A stretch of DNA of 64,000 bases, taken from positions 1 to 64,000 of the forward strand of contig DERO01000006.1 in NCBI GenBank assembly GCA_002360945.1, read 5' to 3'. Both the position numbers and the translations under genes were made by a program. The notes below the pieces were generated by a model. That model made no database searches and was not told the DNA's origin. It saw nothing but the letters and a program-made list of their open reading frames with translations. Origin of the DNA: Leclercia adecarboxylata (GTDB lineage: Bacteria > Pseudomonadota > Gammaproteobacteria > Enterobacterales > Enterobacteriaceae). Below, piece by piece: positions 53,838 through 62,245 of this stretch (positions are counted from its first letter, which is position 1; the number at the start of each line of letters is the position of its first letter).

Positions 53838-55052
53838 ATGAATGAGCACCTGAACGCGCGTATATCACCCAGCCTGGTGTGGCTCTTCGCCATCGCCAGC
53901 GGCCTGAGCGTGGCGAATGTCTATTATGCTCAACCGCTGCTCGACGCCCTGGCGCAGGATTTTGGCATCAGCCAGGCGGCGGTGGGGGGCGTCATCACTG
54001 CTACCCAGACAGGCTGCGCGCTGGCGCTGCTGTTTCTGGTCCCGCTGGGCGATCGGGTGGATCGCCGTCGGTTGATGGCGATGCAGATGCTGGCCCTGAT
54101 CGTCGCCCTGACTGCGGTAGGGATGGCGCAATCAGCGCCGGTGTTGCTGGCCGGCATGCTCGCCGTCGGGCTGCTCGGTACGGCGATGACCCAGGGGCTG
54201 ATCGCCTATGCGGCCAGCGCTGCGGCTCCTCATGAACAGGGGCGGGTGGTGGGAACGGCGCAGGGTGGGGTCTTCATCGGGCTGCTGCTGGCGCGGGTCT
54301 TTGCCGGGGGCGTCAGTGACCTGGCGGGCTGGCGCGGGGTCTACTTCTGCGCCGCGCTTCTGATGCTGGCGATTGCGATCCCGCTGTGGCGACGGCTGCC
54401 GGTTCTGCCTTCGGCCTCCCGCCCACTGAGTTATCCCCGGCTGCTGGTTTCGATGCTGACGCTGCTGCGTGATGAAAAGGTGCTACAGGTGAGAGGCATA
54501 CTGGCGCTGCTGATGTTTGCTGCCTTCAATATTTTCTGGAGCGCGTTAGTACTGCCCCTGAGCGCGCCGCCGTACAGTTTTTCGCACACCGCTATTGGCG
54601 CGTTCGGACTGGCAGGCGTGGTCGGCGCGCTGGCCGCCGCCCGGGCCGGGCAGTGGGCCGACCGGGGATATGCCCGGCGCACCAGCGGGATGGCGCTCCT
54701 GGCGCTGCTGCTCGCCTGGTGGCCGCTGTCGTTGATGGAGGTGTCGCTCTGGGCGCTGGTGATGGGAATCGTACTGCTGGATCTGGGCGGTCAGGCGCTG
54801 CATGTCACCAACCAGAGCCTGATTTTTCGCACCCGCCCGGACGCTCACAGCCGCCTGGTGGGACTCTACATGCTGTTTTATGCCGTCGGCAGCGGGCTGG
54901 GGGCCATCGGCACGACCGTCACTTATGCTCACTTTGGCTGGCAGGGGGTGTGCATGCTGGGGGCGTTGGTTAGCCTGCTGGCACTGGTATTCTGGTGGGT
55001 GACGCAGCGCCAACTCACAGAAACCCTGGATGGCGCCACTGAACGCAGGTGA
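53838..55052 (+). CDS. MFS efflux transporter
   Basis: A 404-residue major facilitator with twelve predicted membrane segments. N-terminal LVWLFAIASGLSVANVYYAQPLLDALAQDFGIS, a motif A-like LGDRVDRRRLMAMQML near residue 72, and GGQALHVTNQSLIF near 325 place it near the sugar/drug exporter group related to E. coli YgaY. AAGGAA upstream of ATG 53838. The promoter area contains several short GTTTTAAAACC-like palindromic AT stretches at 53770-53815, possibly an operator. Substrate unknown. Confidence 0.8.
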   Translation: MNEHLNARISPSLVWLFAIASGLSVANVYYAQPLLDALAQDFGISQAAVGGVITATQTGCALALLFLVPLGDRVDRRRLMAMQMLALIVALTAVGMAQSAPVLLAGMLAVGLLGTAMTQGLIAYAASAAAPHEQGRVVGTAQGGVFIGLLLARVFAGGVSDLAGWRGVYFCAALLMLAIAIPLWRRLPVLPSASRPLSYPRLLVSMLTLLRDEKVLQVRGILALLMFAAFNIFWSALVLPLSAPPYSFSHTAIGAFGLAGVVGALAAARAGQWADRGYARRTSGMALLALLLAWWPLSLMEVSLWALVMGIVLLDLGGQALHVTNQSLIFRTRPDAHSRLVGLYMLFYAVGSGLGAIGTTVTYAHFGWQGVCMLGALVSLLALVFWWVTQRQLTETLDGATERR

Positions 55053-55105
55053 ATTCCCGGCCATACTGGCGTAAAATTAGCTTTTTGCCACAGGTAACTT
55101 CAGCA

Positions 55106-55453
55106 ATGGCTCTGATCCCGAAAAACTATGCGCGGCTGGAAAGCGGCTACCGCGAGAAAGCATTAAAAATCTATCCGTGGGTATGCGGACGTTGTTCGCG
55201 AGAGTTCGTTTATTCGAACCTGCGTGAATTAACGGTTCACCATATCGATCACGACCATACCAACAACCCGGAAGATGGCAGTAACTGGGAGTTGTTGTGT
55301 CTGTTTTGCCACGATCACGAGCATTCCAAATACACGGAAGCGGATCTGTACGGCACCACCGTGGTCGCCGGTGAAGACGCGCAAAAAGACGTAGGCGCGG
55401 CGACCTACAATCCGTTTGCCGATTTACAGGCGATGTTGAATAAGAAGAAGTAG
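55106..55453 (+). CDS. yajD: HNH nuclease-family protein YajD
   Basis: A 115-residue HNH endonuclease-fold protein, practically identical to E. coli YajD over PKNYARLESGYREKALKIYPWVCGRCSREFVYSNLRELTVHHIDHDHTNNPEDGSNWE. Zinc ligands CGRC near residue 28 and CLFCHDHEH near 66, and the catalytic HHIDHDHT motif near 44, are present. ATG 55106 gives the E. coli length. In E. coli it sits near min 9, so it is displaced here, like araJ. Cellular role not known. Confidence 0.93.
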   Translation: MALIPKNYARLESGYREKALKIYPWVCGRCSREFVYSNLRELTVHHIDHDHTNNPEDGSNWELLCLFCHDHEHSKYTEADLYGTTVVAGEDAQKDVGAATYNPFADLQAMLNKKK

Positions 55454-55460
55454 ATCGCGG

Positions 55461-55500
55461 TCGAAACGCCGGGTGGCGCTGCGCTTACCCGGCCTACGAA
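55461..55500. repeat. REP-type hairpin after yajD
   Basis: aaacgccgggtggcgctgcg followed by cttacccggcctacg. Confidence 0.65.
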
Positions 55501-55554
55501 AAAATAATGTGCCGGTATTGCCGATTATTCTCTTTATTTTTTCGGAACGTCAGT

Positions 55555-55728
55555 ATGGCTAAAATAAATTTGCTTATTGATACTGATCGTGCATTAATAA
55601 AATCTTTGGTTCGAAATGCAAACGAACGTAAAATTTTACTAAGTAGTTCTCATAACCTGGCGCTATCGCTGATATCCCCTCCCTTTGAGCCCAGACGTTT
55701 AATACATTACGTTTATTATGAACGCTAA
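55555..55728 (+). CDS. Small hypothetical protein before cold-shock gene
   Basis: A 57-codon frame starting MAKINLLIDTDR, with a weak GGAACG about 8 nt upstream. Not recognised. The charged and hydrophobic mix shows no signal peptide. It ends 28 bp before a cold-shock gene and lies in an AT-rich stretch, unlike the rest of the window. Some cold-shock loci carry such short genes, but the coding status here is uncertain. Confidence 0.4.
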   Translation: MAKINLLIDTDRALIKSLVRNANERKILLSSSHNLALSLISPPFEPRRLIHYVYYER

Positions 55729-55756
55729 CCTCTATTGATGCTCAACAGGAGTCAGT

Positions 55757-55972
55757 ATGTCCGCAAGAATGACAGGCCTGGTAAAGTGGTTTAAAGAAGA
55801 CAAAGGTTTTGGTTTTATCTCCCCGCTGGATGGCAGTAAAGACGTTGCAGTACATTTTTCTGCGCTGGAAGGTGATAACTTTAAAACGCTTTTTGAGGGG
55901 CAAAAAGTTGAATTTTCTATCCGCAGTGGGGACACAAGGCCTACTGCTACCAGTGTAATTCTTTGCGACTGA
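55757..55972 (+). CDS. Divergent cold-shock domain protein
   Basis: A 71-residue CspA-family RNA-binding protein. RNP1 reads KGFGFI (residues 18-23) and is intact. RNP2 reads VAVHF where CspA-type proteins have VFVHF, so one stacking aromatic is replaced by alanine. The C-terminal half ([20 protein letters not shown]) also departs from the usual GPAAGNV. RNA melting could be weakened or altered. ATG 55757 with AGGAG upstream. Second cold-shock gene 620 bp further on. Confidence 0.85.
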   Translation: MSARMTGLVKWFKEDKGFGFISPLDGSKDVAVHFSALEGDNFKTLFEGQKVEFSIRSGDTRPTATSVILCD

Positions 55973-56077
55973 TAAGCAGAGTTGCAGGTCTGTGATAGCG
56001 ATCAAACGTGAGTTATATTGCCAAATGTGCCGATAACCGAACGAATGTATCCGGAACATTTGGCAATTGCTGACTTT

Positions 56078-56242
56078 TTAAGTTCGCTGTGTGGATTTAA
56101 ATAAGGTACTGCAGTATGGGCAGACAAGTTGAGCCCCTTTCTGTACGCGGCTAAAGCTATGCTCTGAATCTTTTGAACAGCCTGGGCATGGGCATTTTAC
56201 TAAGTAATTACGACGGGCTTGCGTGTTTTTACGTCCGGACAT
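56078..56242 (-). CDS. Small zinc-ribbon protein
   Basis: A 54-residue basic protein with CPCPGC and CPYC cysteine pairs (about residues 20-46), a zinc ribbon of the kind seen in small cold-shock-associated proteins (YnfU/YmcF-like), though I rely on general resemblance. ATG 56242 has AGGAG six bases upstream; another ATG at 56248 directly abuts the AGGAG. It is divergent from the following cold-shock gene and lies between two csp genes. Function unknown. Confidence 0.6.
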   Translation of the reverse strand: MSGRKNTQARRNYLVKCPCPGCSKDSEHSFSRVQKGAQLVCPYCSTLFKSTQRT

Positions 56243-56248
56243 AGGCAT

Positions 56249-56434
56249 CTCCTGATTTAAGGGATTGCCACCATACACGCTTAATCTTCCTGATGCTTGT
56301 ATTTATTTTTTTTGCACGGGACTTTTCGGTCATTTAGCCATCCGGGTGGTTAAGTGGTTAAAGTAAAAAACATAAACATTGCATAATTAATTTTCGTGTG
56401 TCTTAATGACTCATCGGTTTGGAATACAGACCTT
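56249..56434. other. AT-rich gap, likely cspA-type promoter and leader
   Basis: This stretch, together with 56435-56587, forms a 340-bp gap before the second cold-shock gene. cspA-type genes have long 5' untranslated regions, and the size and AT-richness fit, but I could not identify a convincing cold-box. Confidence 0.35.
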
Positions 56435-56533
56435 ATGAAAGCAGTTTTAGTAAAGCAGTCCTCAGTTCAAGTGTTATCACCAGATACCCTTCTTCATGAG
56501 CCTCCTTCTATAGTGCCCAATAAGTCACTCTAA
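56435..56533 (+). CDS. Possible small ORF in cold-shock leader
   Basis: A 32-codon frame MKAVLVKQSSVQ...NKSL that ends 54 bp before the cold-shock gene. A GGA about 12 nt upstream is a poor ribosome site. It may be a real leader peptide or chance in a long untranslated leader. Codon use looks protein-like, but evidence is thin. Confidence 0.25.
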   Translation: MKAVLVKQSSVQVLSPDTLLHEPPSIVPNKSL

Positions 56534-56587
56534 AAATACAGGCCATCATCGCTGCGTTTACGTGGTTCATCAATTAAGGAAGTATTT

Positions 56588-56800
56588 ATGTCTAACAAAA
56601 TGACTGGCTTAGTAAAATGGTTTAACGCTGACAAAGGTTTTGGTTTTATCACTCCAGACGACGGCAGCAAGGATGTATTCGTGCATTTTTCTGCAATTCA
56701 GAGCGATAATTTCAAGACCCTTGATGAAGGCCAGAAAGTGTCTTTCACTATTGAAAGTGGTGCGAAAGGCCCTGCAGCCGGAAACGTAACAGCGCTTTAA
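56588..56800 (+). CDS. Cold-shock protein, CspA family
   Basis: A 70-residue single cold-shock domain. RNP1 KGFGFI and RNP2 VFVHF are canonical, and [22 protein letters not shown] is as in CspA. The N-terminus ([20 protein letters not shown]) is closer to CspB/CspG, so I do not assign a letter. Acts as an RNA chaperone at low temperature. ATG 56588 follows AAGGAAGTATTT. A shared terminator with maeA follows. Confidence 0.9.
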   Translation: MSNKMTGLVKWFNADKGFGFITPDDGSKDVFVHFSAIQSDNFKTLDEGQKVSFTIESGAKGPAAGNVTAL

Positions 56801-56874
56801 TTTGCGCTCATTATCAGCTGCGCTCACCATCGCGATGAAGACAACAGTCTGATCAGCTAAGCGCAACGGATAAT

Positions 56875-56903
56875 AAAAAAACCCGCCATGAGCGGGTTTT
56901 TTA
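56875..56903. terminator. Bidirectional terminator csp/maeA
   Basis: AAAAAACCCGC-CATGA-GCGGGTTTTTT: 6-bp GC stem (56881-56886 with 56892-56897) flanked by A and T runs on both sides. Ends the cold-shock gene and the converging maeA. Confidence 0.85.
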
Positions 56904-56905
56904 TT

Positions 56906-58603
56906 TTATATCGACGTTCTACGGTAGCTCCGGTATTCCGGCTGCCAGAAGTTCTCGTCAATCGCCTGCTGCAACGCATCGGCAGAAGTCTTCACCGCAA
57001 CCCCTTGCTGCTGCGCCATCTTGCCCACGGCAAAGGCAATTGCCTTCGACACCACGTGGATATCCTTCAGCTCCGGCAGGACCAGACCCTCACCGTTGTT
57101 GACCAACGGTGAGTGCTTGGCCAGCGTTTCGCTGGCGGACATCAGCATCTCATCGGTAATGCGCGAGGCGCCTGAGGCGATCACCCCGAGGCCGATCCCC
57201 GGGAAGATATAGGAGTTGTTGCACTGGGCAATCGGGTAGGTTTTATCCTTCCACACCACCGGGGCAAACGGGCTGCCGGTGGCAACCAGCGCACTGCCTT
57301 CGGTCCAGGCGATGATGTCCTGCGGGGTGGCTTCCACGCGGGAGGTCGGGTTCGACAGCGGCATCACGATTGGGCGTGCGCAGTATTTATGCATCTCGCG
57401 GATGATCTCTTCGGTGAACAGCCCGGTCTGCCCGGAGACGCCGATCAGAATATCCGGCTTGACGTTGCGCACCACGTCCAGCAGGGAGAGCACTTCGTTG
57501 TCGGTATCCCAGTTTTTCAGGTTCTCGCGCTTTTGCACCAGTTTGGTCTGGAACGGCAGCAGGTTTGGCATAGCATCGGTCAACAGGCCGAAACGGTCCA
57601 CCATAAAGACGCGCGAGCGGGCCAGCTCTTCGCTTAAGCCTTCACGCTGGGTCTGGGCGATGATCTGCTCGGCAATGCCGCACCCGGCGGAACCGGCCCC
57701 GAGGAAGACGATCTTCTGATAGCTTAACTGGTTGCCCGCCGCGCGGCTGGCGGCAATCAGGGTGCCGACAGTCACCGCCGCGGTGCCCTGAATATCGTCG
57801 TTAAAGGAGCAGATTTCATCCCGATAGCGATTCAGCAGCGGCATGGCGTTTTTCTGCGCGAAATCTTCAAACTGCAACAGCACGTCCGGCCAGCGATGCT
57901 TAACCGCCTGGATAAAGTCATCCACGAACTGGTAATACTCTTCGTCGGTAATGCGCGGGTGACGCCATCCCATATACAGCGGGTCGTTGAGCAGCTGCTG
58001 GTTGTTGGTGCCGACATCCAGCACCACCGGCAGGGTGTAAGCCGGGCTGATGCCGCCGCAGGCGGTGTAGAGCGATAGCTTGCCGATCGGAATGCCCATC
58101 CCGCCGATCCCCTGGTCACCCAGGCCGAGAATACGTTCCCCATCGGTCACCACGATCACCTTGATGTTGTGGTTCGACACGTTCTGCAGAATGTCATCCA
58201 TGTTGTGACGGTTCTGATACGAGATAAACACGCCGCGTGAGCGACGGTAAATTTCGGAGAAGCGTTCGCAGGCGGCACCGACGGTCGGGGTGTAGATCAC
58301 CGGCATCATCTCGTCGAGATGGTTTTGTACTAATCGATAGAAGAGGGTTTCGTTGGTGTCCTGGATATTGCGCAGGTAAATGTGCTTATCGATTTCGGTT
58401 TTAAAACCCTGGTACTGGATCCACGCGCGCTCGGCCTGTTCTTCGATGGTTTCGACCACTTCCGGCAGCAGGCCCAGCAGGTTGAAGTTGCTGCGCTCTT
58501 CCATGCTGAAGGCGCTGCCCTTGTTCAGCAGGGGAAACTCCAGCAGAACCGGTCCGGCGTAAGGGATGTAAAGGGAACGATGTCGGGTTGCTTTGTTGTC
58601 CAT
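56906..58603 (-). CDS. maeA: NAD-dependent malic enzyme
   Basis: Cytoplasmic enzyme converting malate to pyruvate, CO2 and NADH. With ATG 58603 it is 565 aa, as E. coli MaeA (SfcA). Conserved stretches include the YTPTVG and [10 protein letters not shown] active-site region near residues 103-125, [19 protein letters not shown] near 167 and [13 protein letters not shown] for the nucleotide near 313. A GTG three codons upstream is possible. Order adhP, maeA, sra, bdm follows E. coli with insertions. Confidence 0.95.
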   Translation of the reverse strand: MDNKATRHRSLYIPYAGPVLLEFPLLNKGSAFSMEERSNFNLLGLLPEVVETIEEQAERAWIQYQGFKTEIDKHIYLRNIQDTNETLFYRLVQNHLDEMMPVIYTPTVGAACERFSEIYRRSRGVFISYQNRHNMDDILQNVSNHNIKVIVVTDGERILGLGDQGIGGMGIPIGKLSLYTACGGISPAYTLPVVLDVGTNNQQLLNDPLYMGWRHPRITDEEYYQFVDDFIQAVKHRWPDVLLQFEDFAQKNAMPLLNRYRDEICSFNDDIQGTAAVTVGTLIAASRAAGNQLSYQKIVFLGAGSAGCGIAEQIIAQTQREGLSEELARSRVFMVDRFGLLTDAMPNLLPFQTKLVQKRENLKNWDTDNEVLSLLDVVRNVKPDILIGVSGQTGLFTEEIIREMHKYCARPIVMPLSNPTSRVEATPQDIIAWTEGSALVATGSPFAPVVWKDKTYPIAQCNNSYIFPGIGLGVIASGASRITDEMLMSASETLAKHSPLVNNGEGLVLPELKDIHVVSKAIAFAVGKMAQQQGVAVKTSADALQQAIDENFWQPEYRSYRRTSI

Positions 58604-58734
58604 GTCACTCACTTAATTTTGGGAAATCCGTCCCTGGCACTGGTGTTGATCATTGTCGCTGTCGTGCCCGCAGGGGATGTCAGGCGGCTAGTATAAAGGA
58701 GGTGAATGTTAAAAACCGCAACATACAAACAAAA

Positions 58735-58759
58735 ACACCATCGGTTTTGCCGATGGTGT
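58735..58759 (-). terminator. Terminator of bdm-sra
   Basis: ACACCATCGG-TTTTG-CCGATGGTGT, a perfect 10-bp stem; on the minus strand it is followed by TTTTTGTTTG. It starts about 20 bp after the sra stop. Confidence 0.85.
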
Positions 58760-58778
58760 CGGGGATCGTTGAGCGAAC

Positions 58779-58916
58779 TTACTTAGGTTCGTGGCGTTTT
58801 CTGCCGGTGGCGTGGGTGACCTGCGTTTCGCTGTCGCCCTCAATCACCACTTTACGCTGGTTAGAGAGTTTGTAGTTCAGTCCCAGGATATGGCGTGCCT
58901 GACGGTTCGATTTCAT
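58779..58916 (-). CDS. sra: Stationary-phase ribosome-associated protein Sra (RpsV)
   Basis: A 45-residue basic protein that begins [20 protein letters not shown] and ends TGRKRHEPK, closely matching E. coli Sra (45 aa). It associates with the 30S subunit in stationary phase. Downstream of bdm on the same strand as in E. coli, with 80 bp between. ATG 58916 follows AGGAGTTACT. Confidence 0.93.
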   Translation of the reverse strand: MKSNRQARHILGLNYKLSNQRKVVIEGDSETQVTHATGRKRHEPK

Positions 58917-58996
58917 AGTAACTCCTCATTCCTGTTGATAGTGATAAGGCGAACGAAATGTAACCCCTAAGGTTGCAGATCCAGCATAGCAGGTTT

Positions 58997-59212
58997 TCAG
59001 AAACTGGCGTGCTGACCGCTGACGACGTAGTTAATGGTCTGCTGGTAGATGTCACTGAGGATGTCATTGTCTGAGGCTTCAACCCACTTGGTGAGTTCCA
59101 TCAAAATGTCATCTTCGGTGACAGCGCCCAGTTCTGCGCGTAAACCCTGTGCAATTGCATTGACCAGCTCCGGCTGTGCGGATGGTGTGGTTGCTGAAGT
59201 ATAAGTAAACAT
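58997..59212 (-). CDS. bdm: Biofilm-dependent modulation protein Bdm
   Basis: A 71-residue protein with the exact E. coli Bdm length; the C-terminal block TEDDILMELTKWVEASDNDILSDIYQQTINYVVSGQH is nearly identical. Bdm is linked to biofilm formation, osmotic response and RcsB regulation. ATG 59212 chosen; an upstream in-frame extension starting at 59269 is unlikely. GGAGGC lies upstream. An RcsB-box-like site is found about 90 bp upstream. Confidence 0.93.
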   Translation of the reverse strand: MFTYTSATTPSAQPELVNAIAQGLRAELGAVTEDDILMELTKWVEASDNDILSDIYQQTINYVVSGQHASF

Positions 59213-59300
59213 AGTGCCTCCGTGTCGTTTTCTATTTAATGTTCCGGTTCGCAATGACGTAATGCACATTCAGAATGGCAAACTTTTTAATCACTGTGAC

Positions 59301-59314
59301 TAAGACTCGTCCTG
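59301..59314. promoter_or_regulatory. Candidate RcsB box upstream of bdm
   Basis: TAAGACTCGTCCTG fits the RcsB pattern TAAGA-N4-TCCTA except the last base. It lies 89-102 bp before the bdm ATG. bdm is an RcsB target in E. coli. Confidence 0.45.
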
Positions 59315-59354
59315 GAAATAAAAATATCATAATCACCGCAATTCCATGAATATA

Positions 59355-59876
59355 TTATGGCTTCCAGCGACGAACGTTTGTGTATTTTTCATAAGGCATA
59401 GGCGAGGGCCAGGATATCAATTCAATCACGCTGCCCCAGGGTGTTTTACCGTAGCAAAAGGCGTTGCCTTCTCCCTGTTCCGCCGGGAAGGAGAGCGGTT
59501 TAGGCTCGGTAAACATCTCGCCACCCGCCGCCGTAAAGCGGGCTATCGCCTGTGCAAAATCATCGACATACAAGGCAAAATGCTGCAGGCCAAAATCGCT
59601 TGCGCTTGCCGGGGGTTGCTGCGCCGGGCCGTGCATCTCGAACAGCTCAATTCCCGGCCCGTGGGGCATCGCCAGCATGCGAATGGCGCGGACTTCGGTG
59701 CCGGGGAATAAGCGCAACGTCTTCTGTTGGGCATCGGGATCGATATTTCCGTCACCGGGTTCGACGGAACGATATATTTCTTTCGCATTAAAGGCCTGCT
59801 CAAAAAATAGCGTGGCCTGATTAATATCCGGGACGGTAATACCGATGTGGTCGATACCTCTGATAGGTGAATTCAT
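59355..59876 (-). CDS. VOC-family glyoxalase/dioxygenase-fold protein
   Basis: A 173-residue vicinal-oxygen-chelate protein with two beta-alpha-beta modules: IDHIGITVPDINQATLFFEQAFNA at residues 8-31 and LQHFALYVDDFAQAIARFTAAGG near 98-120. Potential metal ligands are His10, Glu76 (GIELFE), His100 and Glu152 (SVIELI). Such folds host glyoxalases, extradiol dioxygenases and fosfomycin-type enzymes, so the reaction is open. Start ATG 59876 with AGGAG 7 nt upstream. In E. coli bdm and osmC are adjacent, so this gene is an insertion. Confidence 0.78.
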   Translation of the reverse strand: MNSPIRGIDHIGITVPDINQATLFFEQAFNAKEIYRSVEPGDGNIDPDAQQKTLRLFPGTEVRAIRMLAMPHGPGIELFEMHGPAQQPPASASDFGLQHFALYVDDFAQAIARFTAAGGEMFTEPKPLSFPAEQGEGNAFCYGKTPWGSVIELISWPSPMPYEKYTNVRRWKP

Positions 59877-59931
59877 TCTTTGCTCCTTTTAAAAAATTAA
59901 AATATAGCAGATGAATAACTGCGCAATGGCA

Positions 59932-59978
59932 TGAGACTGTTCCGTCTTTGCGGCAAAGCCCGATCCCTCTTCTATACT
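59932..59978 (+). promoter_or_regulatory. osmC promoter with RcsB-like box
   Basis: TGAGACTGTTCCG (59932-59944) resembles the osmC RcsB box. An extended -10 of the sigma-S type, CTATACTTAA (tatact at 59973-59978), lies 33 bp before the ATG. In E. coli osmC is RpoS- and RcsB-dependent. Confidence 0.5.
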
Positions 59979-60010
59979 TAACCCCTTGTAAGCCAAAAGG
60001 AGAACACACT

Positions 60011-60439
60011 ATGACAATTCACAAACACGGTTCGGCACACTGGTCTGGCGATATCAAACGCGGCAAAGGGACGGTTTCCACCGAAAGCGGCGTCCTTAAT
60101 CAGCAACCTTACGGCTTTAATACCCGCTTTGAAGGGGAAAAGGGCACCAACCCGGAAGAGCTGATTGGCGCAGCACATGCGGCCTGCTTCTCGATGGCGC
60201 TGTCGCTGATGCTGGGCGAGTCTGGTTACACTGCCGATTCCATCGACACTACCGCGGATGTGTCGCTGGACAAAACCGACAGCGGCTTTGCCATCAGCAA
60301 AATTGCATTACAGAGTAAAGTCACCGTGCCGGGCATTGACCCGCAGCAGTTCGACGGCATCATTCAGAAAGCCAAAGCCGGGTGTCCGGTATCGCAGGTG
60401 CTGAAAGCTGAAATCACCCTCGACTATATCCTGAATTGA
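60011..60439 (+). CDS. osmC: Peroxiredoxin OsmC
   Basis: A 142-residue hydroperoxide reductase for organic peroxides. The catalytic cysteines are Cys59 in AAHAACFSMALS and Cys125 in KAGCPVSQVL, as in E. coli OsmC (143 aa). Start ATG 60011 (MTIHKHGSAHW) with AAAGGAG upstream. Cytoplasmic homodimer, osmotically and stationary-phase induced. Confidence 0.95.
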   Translation: MTIHKHGSAHWSGDIKRGKGTVSTESGVLNQQPYGFNTRFEGEKGTNPEELIGAAHAACFSMALSLMLGESGYTADSIDTTADVSLDKTDSGFAISKIALQSKVTVPGIDPQQFDGIIQKAKAGCPVSQVLKAEITLDYILN

Positions 60440-60446
60440 TGCCTCC

Positions 60447-60465
60447 GCCGGGCGTTGCGCCCGGC
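60447..60465. terminator. Terminator between osmC and LysR gene
   Basis: GCCGGGCG-TT-GCGCCCGGC: an 8-9 bp GC stem with a tiny loop between the convergent genes. No T-run, so efficiency is uncertain. Confidence 0.55.
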
Positions 60466-61370
60466 TATCCCTTCACCGCCTCCGGAAAGACCTCTGCCAG
60501 CCACGCGATAAATACCCTCAAACGCTGCGTGACATGCCGATTTTGCGGATACACCACGTAAAACGGATAGTGCGGCGGCCGCCATTTCGCCAGAATTTCC
60601 ACCAGCGAACCCGTCTTAATCAGCCCTCCGGCAGAGTAGCGAAAGGTCTGGATAATCCCTATTCCGGCAACCGCCGCCGCCAGATGGGCATTGCTCTCGT
60701 TAACCCCGATATGGTGTCGCAGGCTGATGTCGCGAACCTCATCGTCGTGGGTAAAGCGAAACGGCACCGCGCGGCCGCTCACCGGCGACAGATAGCTCAC
60801 CAGCTTATGACCATTGCGCAGTTCTTCCGGGTAGGCGGGGATCCCGTGCTGCTTGAGGTAGCCCGGGGTGGCGCAGGTCACCATCTCCGCGTTGCCGATA
60901 TGGCGGGCAATAAGGGAGGAGTCCACCAGCGCACCGCCGCGGATCACGCAGTCCACGTTGCCGCTGATTAAATCCACTGGCCGGTCGGCCACCCCCAGGT
61001 CGATGCGGATGTCGGGGTAACGATGCATAAAATTCGGCAGCAGTGGGATCAGCACGTCCCGCGCCGTCGAGCCACCCACATCGATCCGCAAATGTCCCTG
61101 CGGCTGCTGCTTCACCGCGCTAAACGAGGTGTCGATATCTTCAATATCAATCAGCACCCGCCGGGCCTTTTCATAATAGTCCTGTCCCTCCGGCGTTGGC
61201 GTCACTCGCCGGGTGGTGCGCTGCAACAGTCGCACGCCCAGATGCGCCTCCAGCGCTTTTACCAGCTTGCTGAGGGTAGCGATGGGCATGTTCAGCGAGT
61301 CTGCCGCCCGGGTAAAGCTGCCGGTTTCCACCACGCGTGTAAAGGCGCGCATTGCCATTAACTGATCCAT
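60465..61370 (-). CDS. LysR-family regulator
   Basis: A 301-residue LysR-type protein of the large CrgA/DsdC-like branch often found beside short-chain dehydrogenases. Helix-turn-helix MRAFTRVVETGSFTRAADSLNMPIATLSKLVKALEAHL spans residues 7-45; the co-inducer domain follows (RIDVGGSTARDVLIPLLPNF). Divergent from the SDR gene, probably regulating it. ATG 61370. Confidence 0.88.
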   Translation of the reverse strand: MDQLMAMRAFTRVVETGSFTRAADSLNMPIATLSKLVKALEAHLGVRLLQRTTRRVTPTPEGQDYYEKARRVLIDIEDIDTSFSAVKQQPQGHLRIDVGGSTARDVLIPLLPNFMHRYPDIRIDLGVADRPVDLISGNVDCVIRGGALVDSSLIARHIGNAEMVTCATPGYLKQHGIPAYPEELRNGHKLVSYLSPVSGRAVPFRFTHDDEVRDISLRHHIGVNESNAHLAAAVAGIGIIQTFRYSAGGLIKTGSLVEILAKWRPPHYPFYVVYPQNRHVTQRLRVFIAWLAEVFPEAVKG

Positions 61371-61495
61371 AGAACAGGCTCGTCGAAACGGGGATTATTT
61401 CCCCAGAGAAAAAGTGATTTCCATTTTTGCTGATTTTTCCCTAATCCCGCAAGCGGTAGAGTGCCTTCACACCCACACCACATAAGGTAAATCAC

Positions 61496-62245
61496 ATGAA
61501 CTCAGCATTAACAGGTAAAGTCGCACTCGTCACCGGGGGTACCAGCGGCATTGGACTGGCAACGGCAAAAGAGCTGTCCGCTCAGGGGGCGAAGGTCTAC
61601 ATCACCGGTCGCCGTCAGGCAGAACTGGACAACGCTGTCGCCAGCCTGGGCGGGCAGGTGATCGGTATTCGCGCCGATGCCTCACACCTTGACGATCTCG
61701 ATACGGTGTATGCCCAGATCGCTGAACAGTCCGGAAGGCTGGACGTGCTGTTCGCCAACGCCGGTGGCGGCGATATGCTGCCGCTGGGGGCCATCACCGA
61801 AGAACACTTCGACCGCATCTTCGCCACCAACGTGCGCGGCGTGCTCTTTACCGTGCAGAAGGCGCTGCCGCTGCTGGCTTCCGGTTCGTCGGTGATCCTT
61901 ACCGGCTCGACCGTCTCGGTTAAAGGCACCGCCAACTTCAGCGTCTACAGCGCCAGCAAGGCGGCAGTGAGAAACTTTGCCCGCTCCTGGGCGCTGGATT
62001 TGCAGGGGCGAGGGATCCGCGTCAACGTGGTCAGCCCTGGCCCGATCAAAACGCCAGGGCTGGGCGAGCTGGTGCCGGAAGATCAGCGTCAGGGGCTGTT
62101 TGACGCTTTAGCCGCAACGGTGCCGCTGGGCCGCATTGGCGAACCTGTCGAGGTGGCTAAAGCGGTGGCGTTCCTTGCCTCCGATGCTGCCAGCTTTATC
62201 AACGCCGCCGAGCTGTTCGTGGATGGCGGGATGGCGCAGATTTAA
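61496..62245 (+). CDS. Short-chain dehydrogenase/reductase
   Basis: A 249-residue classical SDR. The nucleotide-binding TGGTSGIG is at residues 14-21, the NAG motif in LFANAGGG near 85, the catalytic Ser in LTGS near 138 and YSASK near 151-155, and the PG motif near 181. The substrate is not predictable; NADP preference is suggested by the arginines at GRRQ near residue 38. Start ATG 61496 with TAAGG upstream. Convergent with the lyase gene, overlapping by 4 bp. Confidence 0.88.
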   Translation: MNSALTGKVALVTGGTSGIGLATAKELSAQGAKVYITGRRQAELDNAVASLGGQVIGIRADASHLDDLDTVYAQIAEQSGRLDVLFANAGGGDMLPLGAITEEHFDRIFATNVRGVLFTVQKALPLLASGSSVILTGSTVSVKGTANFSVYSASKAAVRNFARSWALDLQGRGIRVNVVSPGPIKTPGLGELVPEDQRQGLFDALAATVPLGRIGEPVEVAKAVAFLASDAASFINAAELFVDGGMAQI

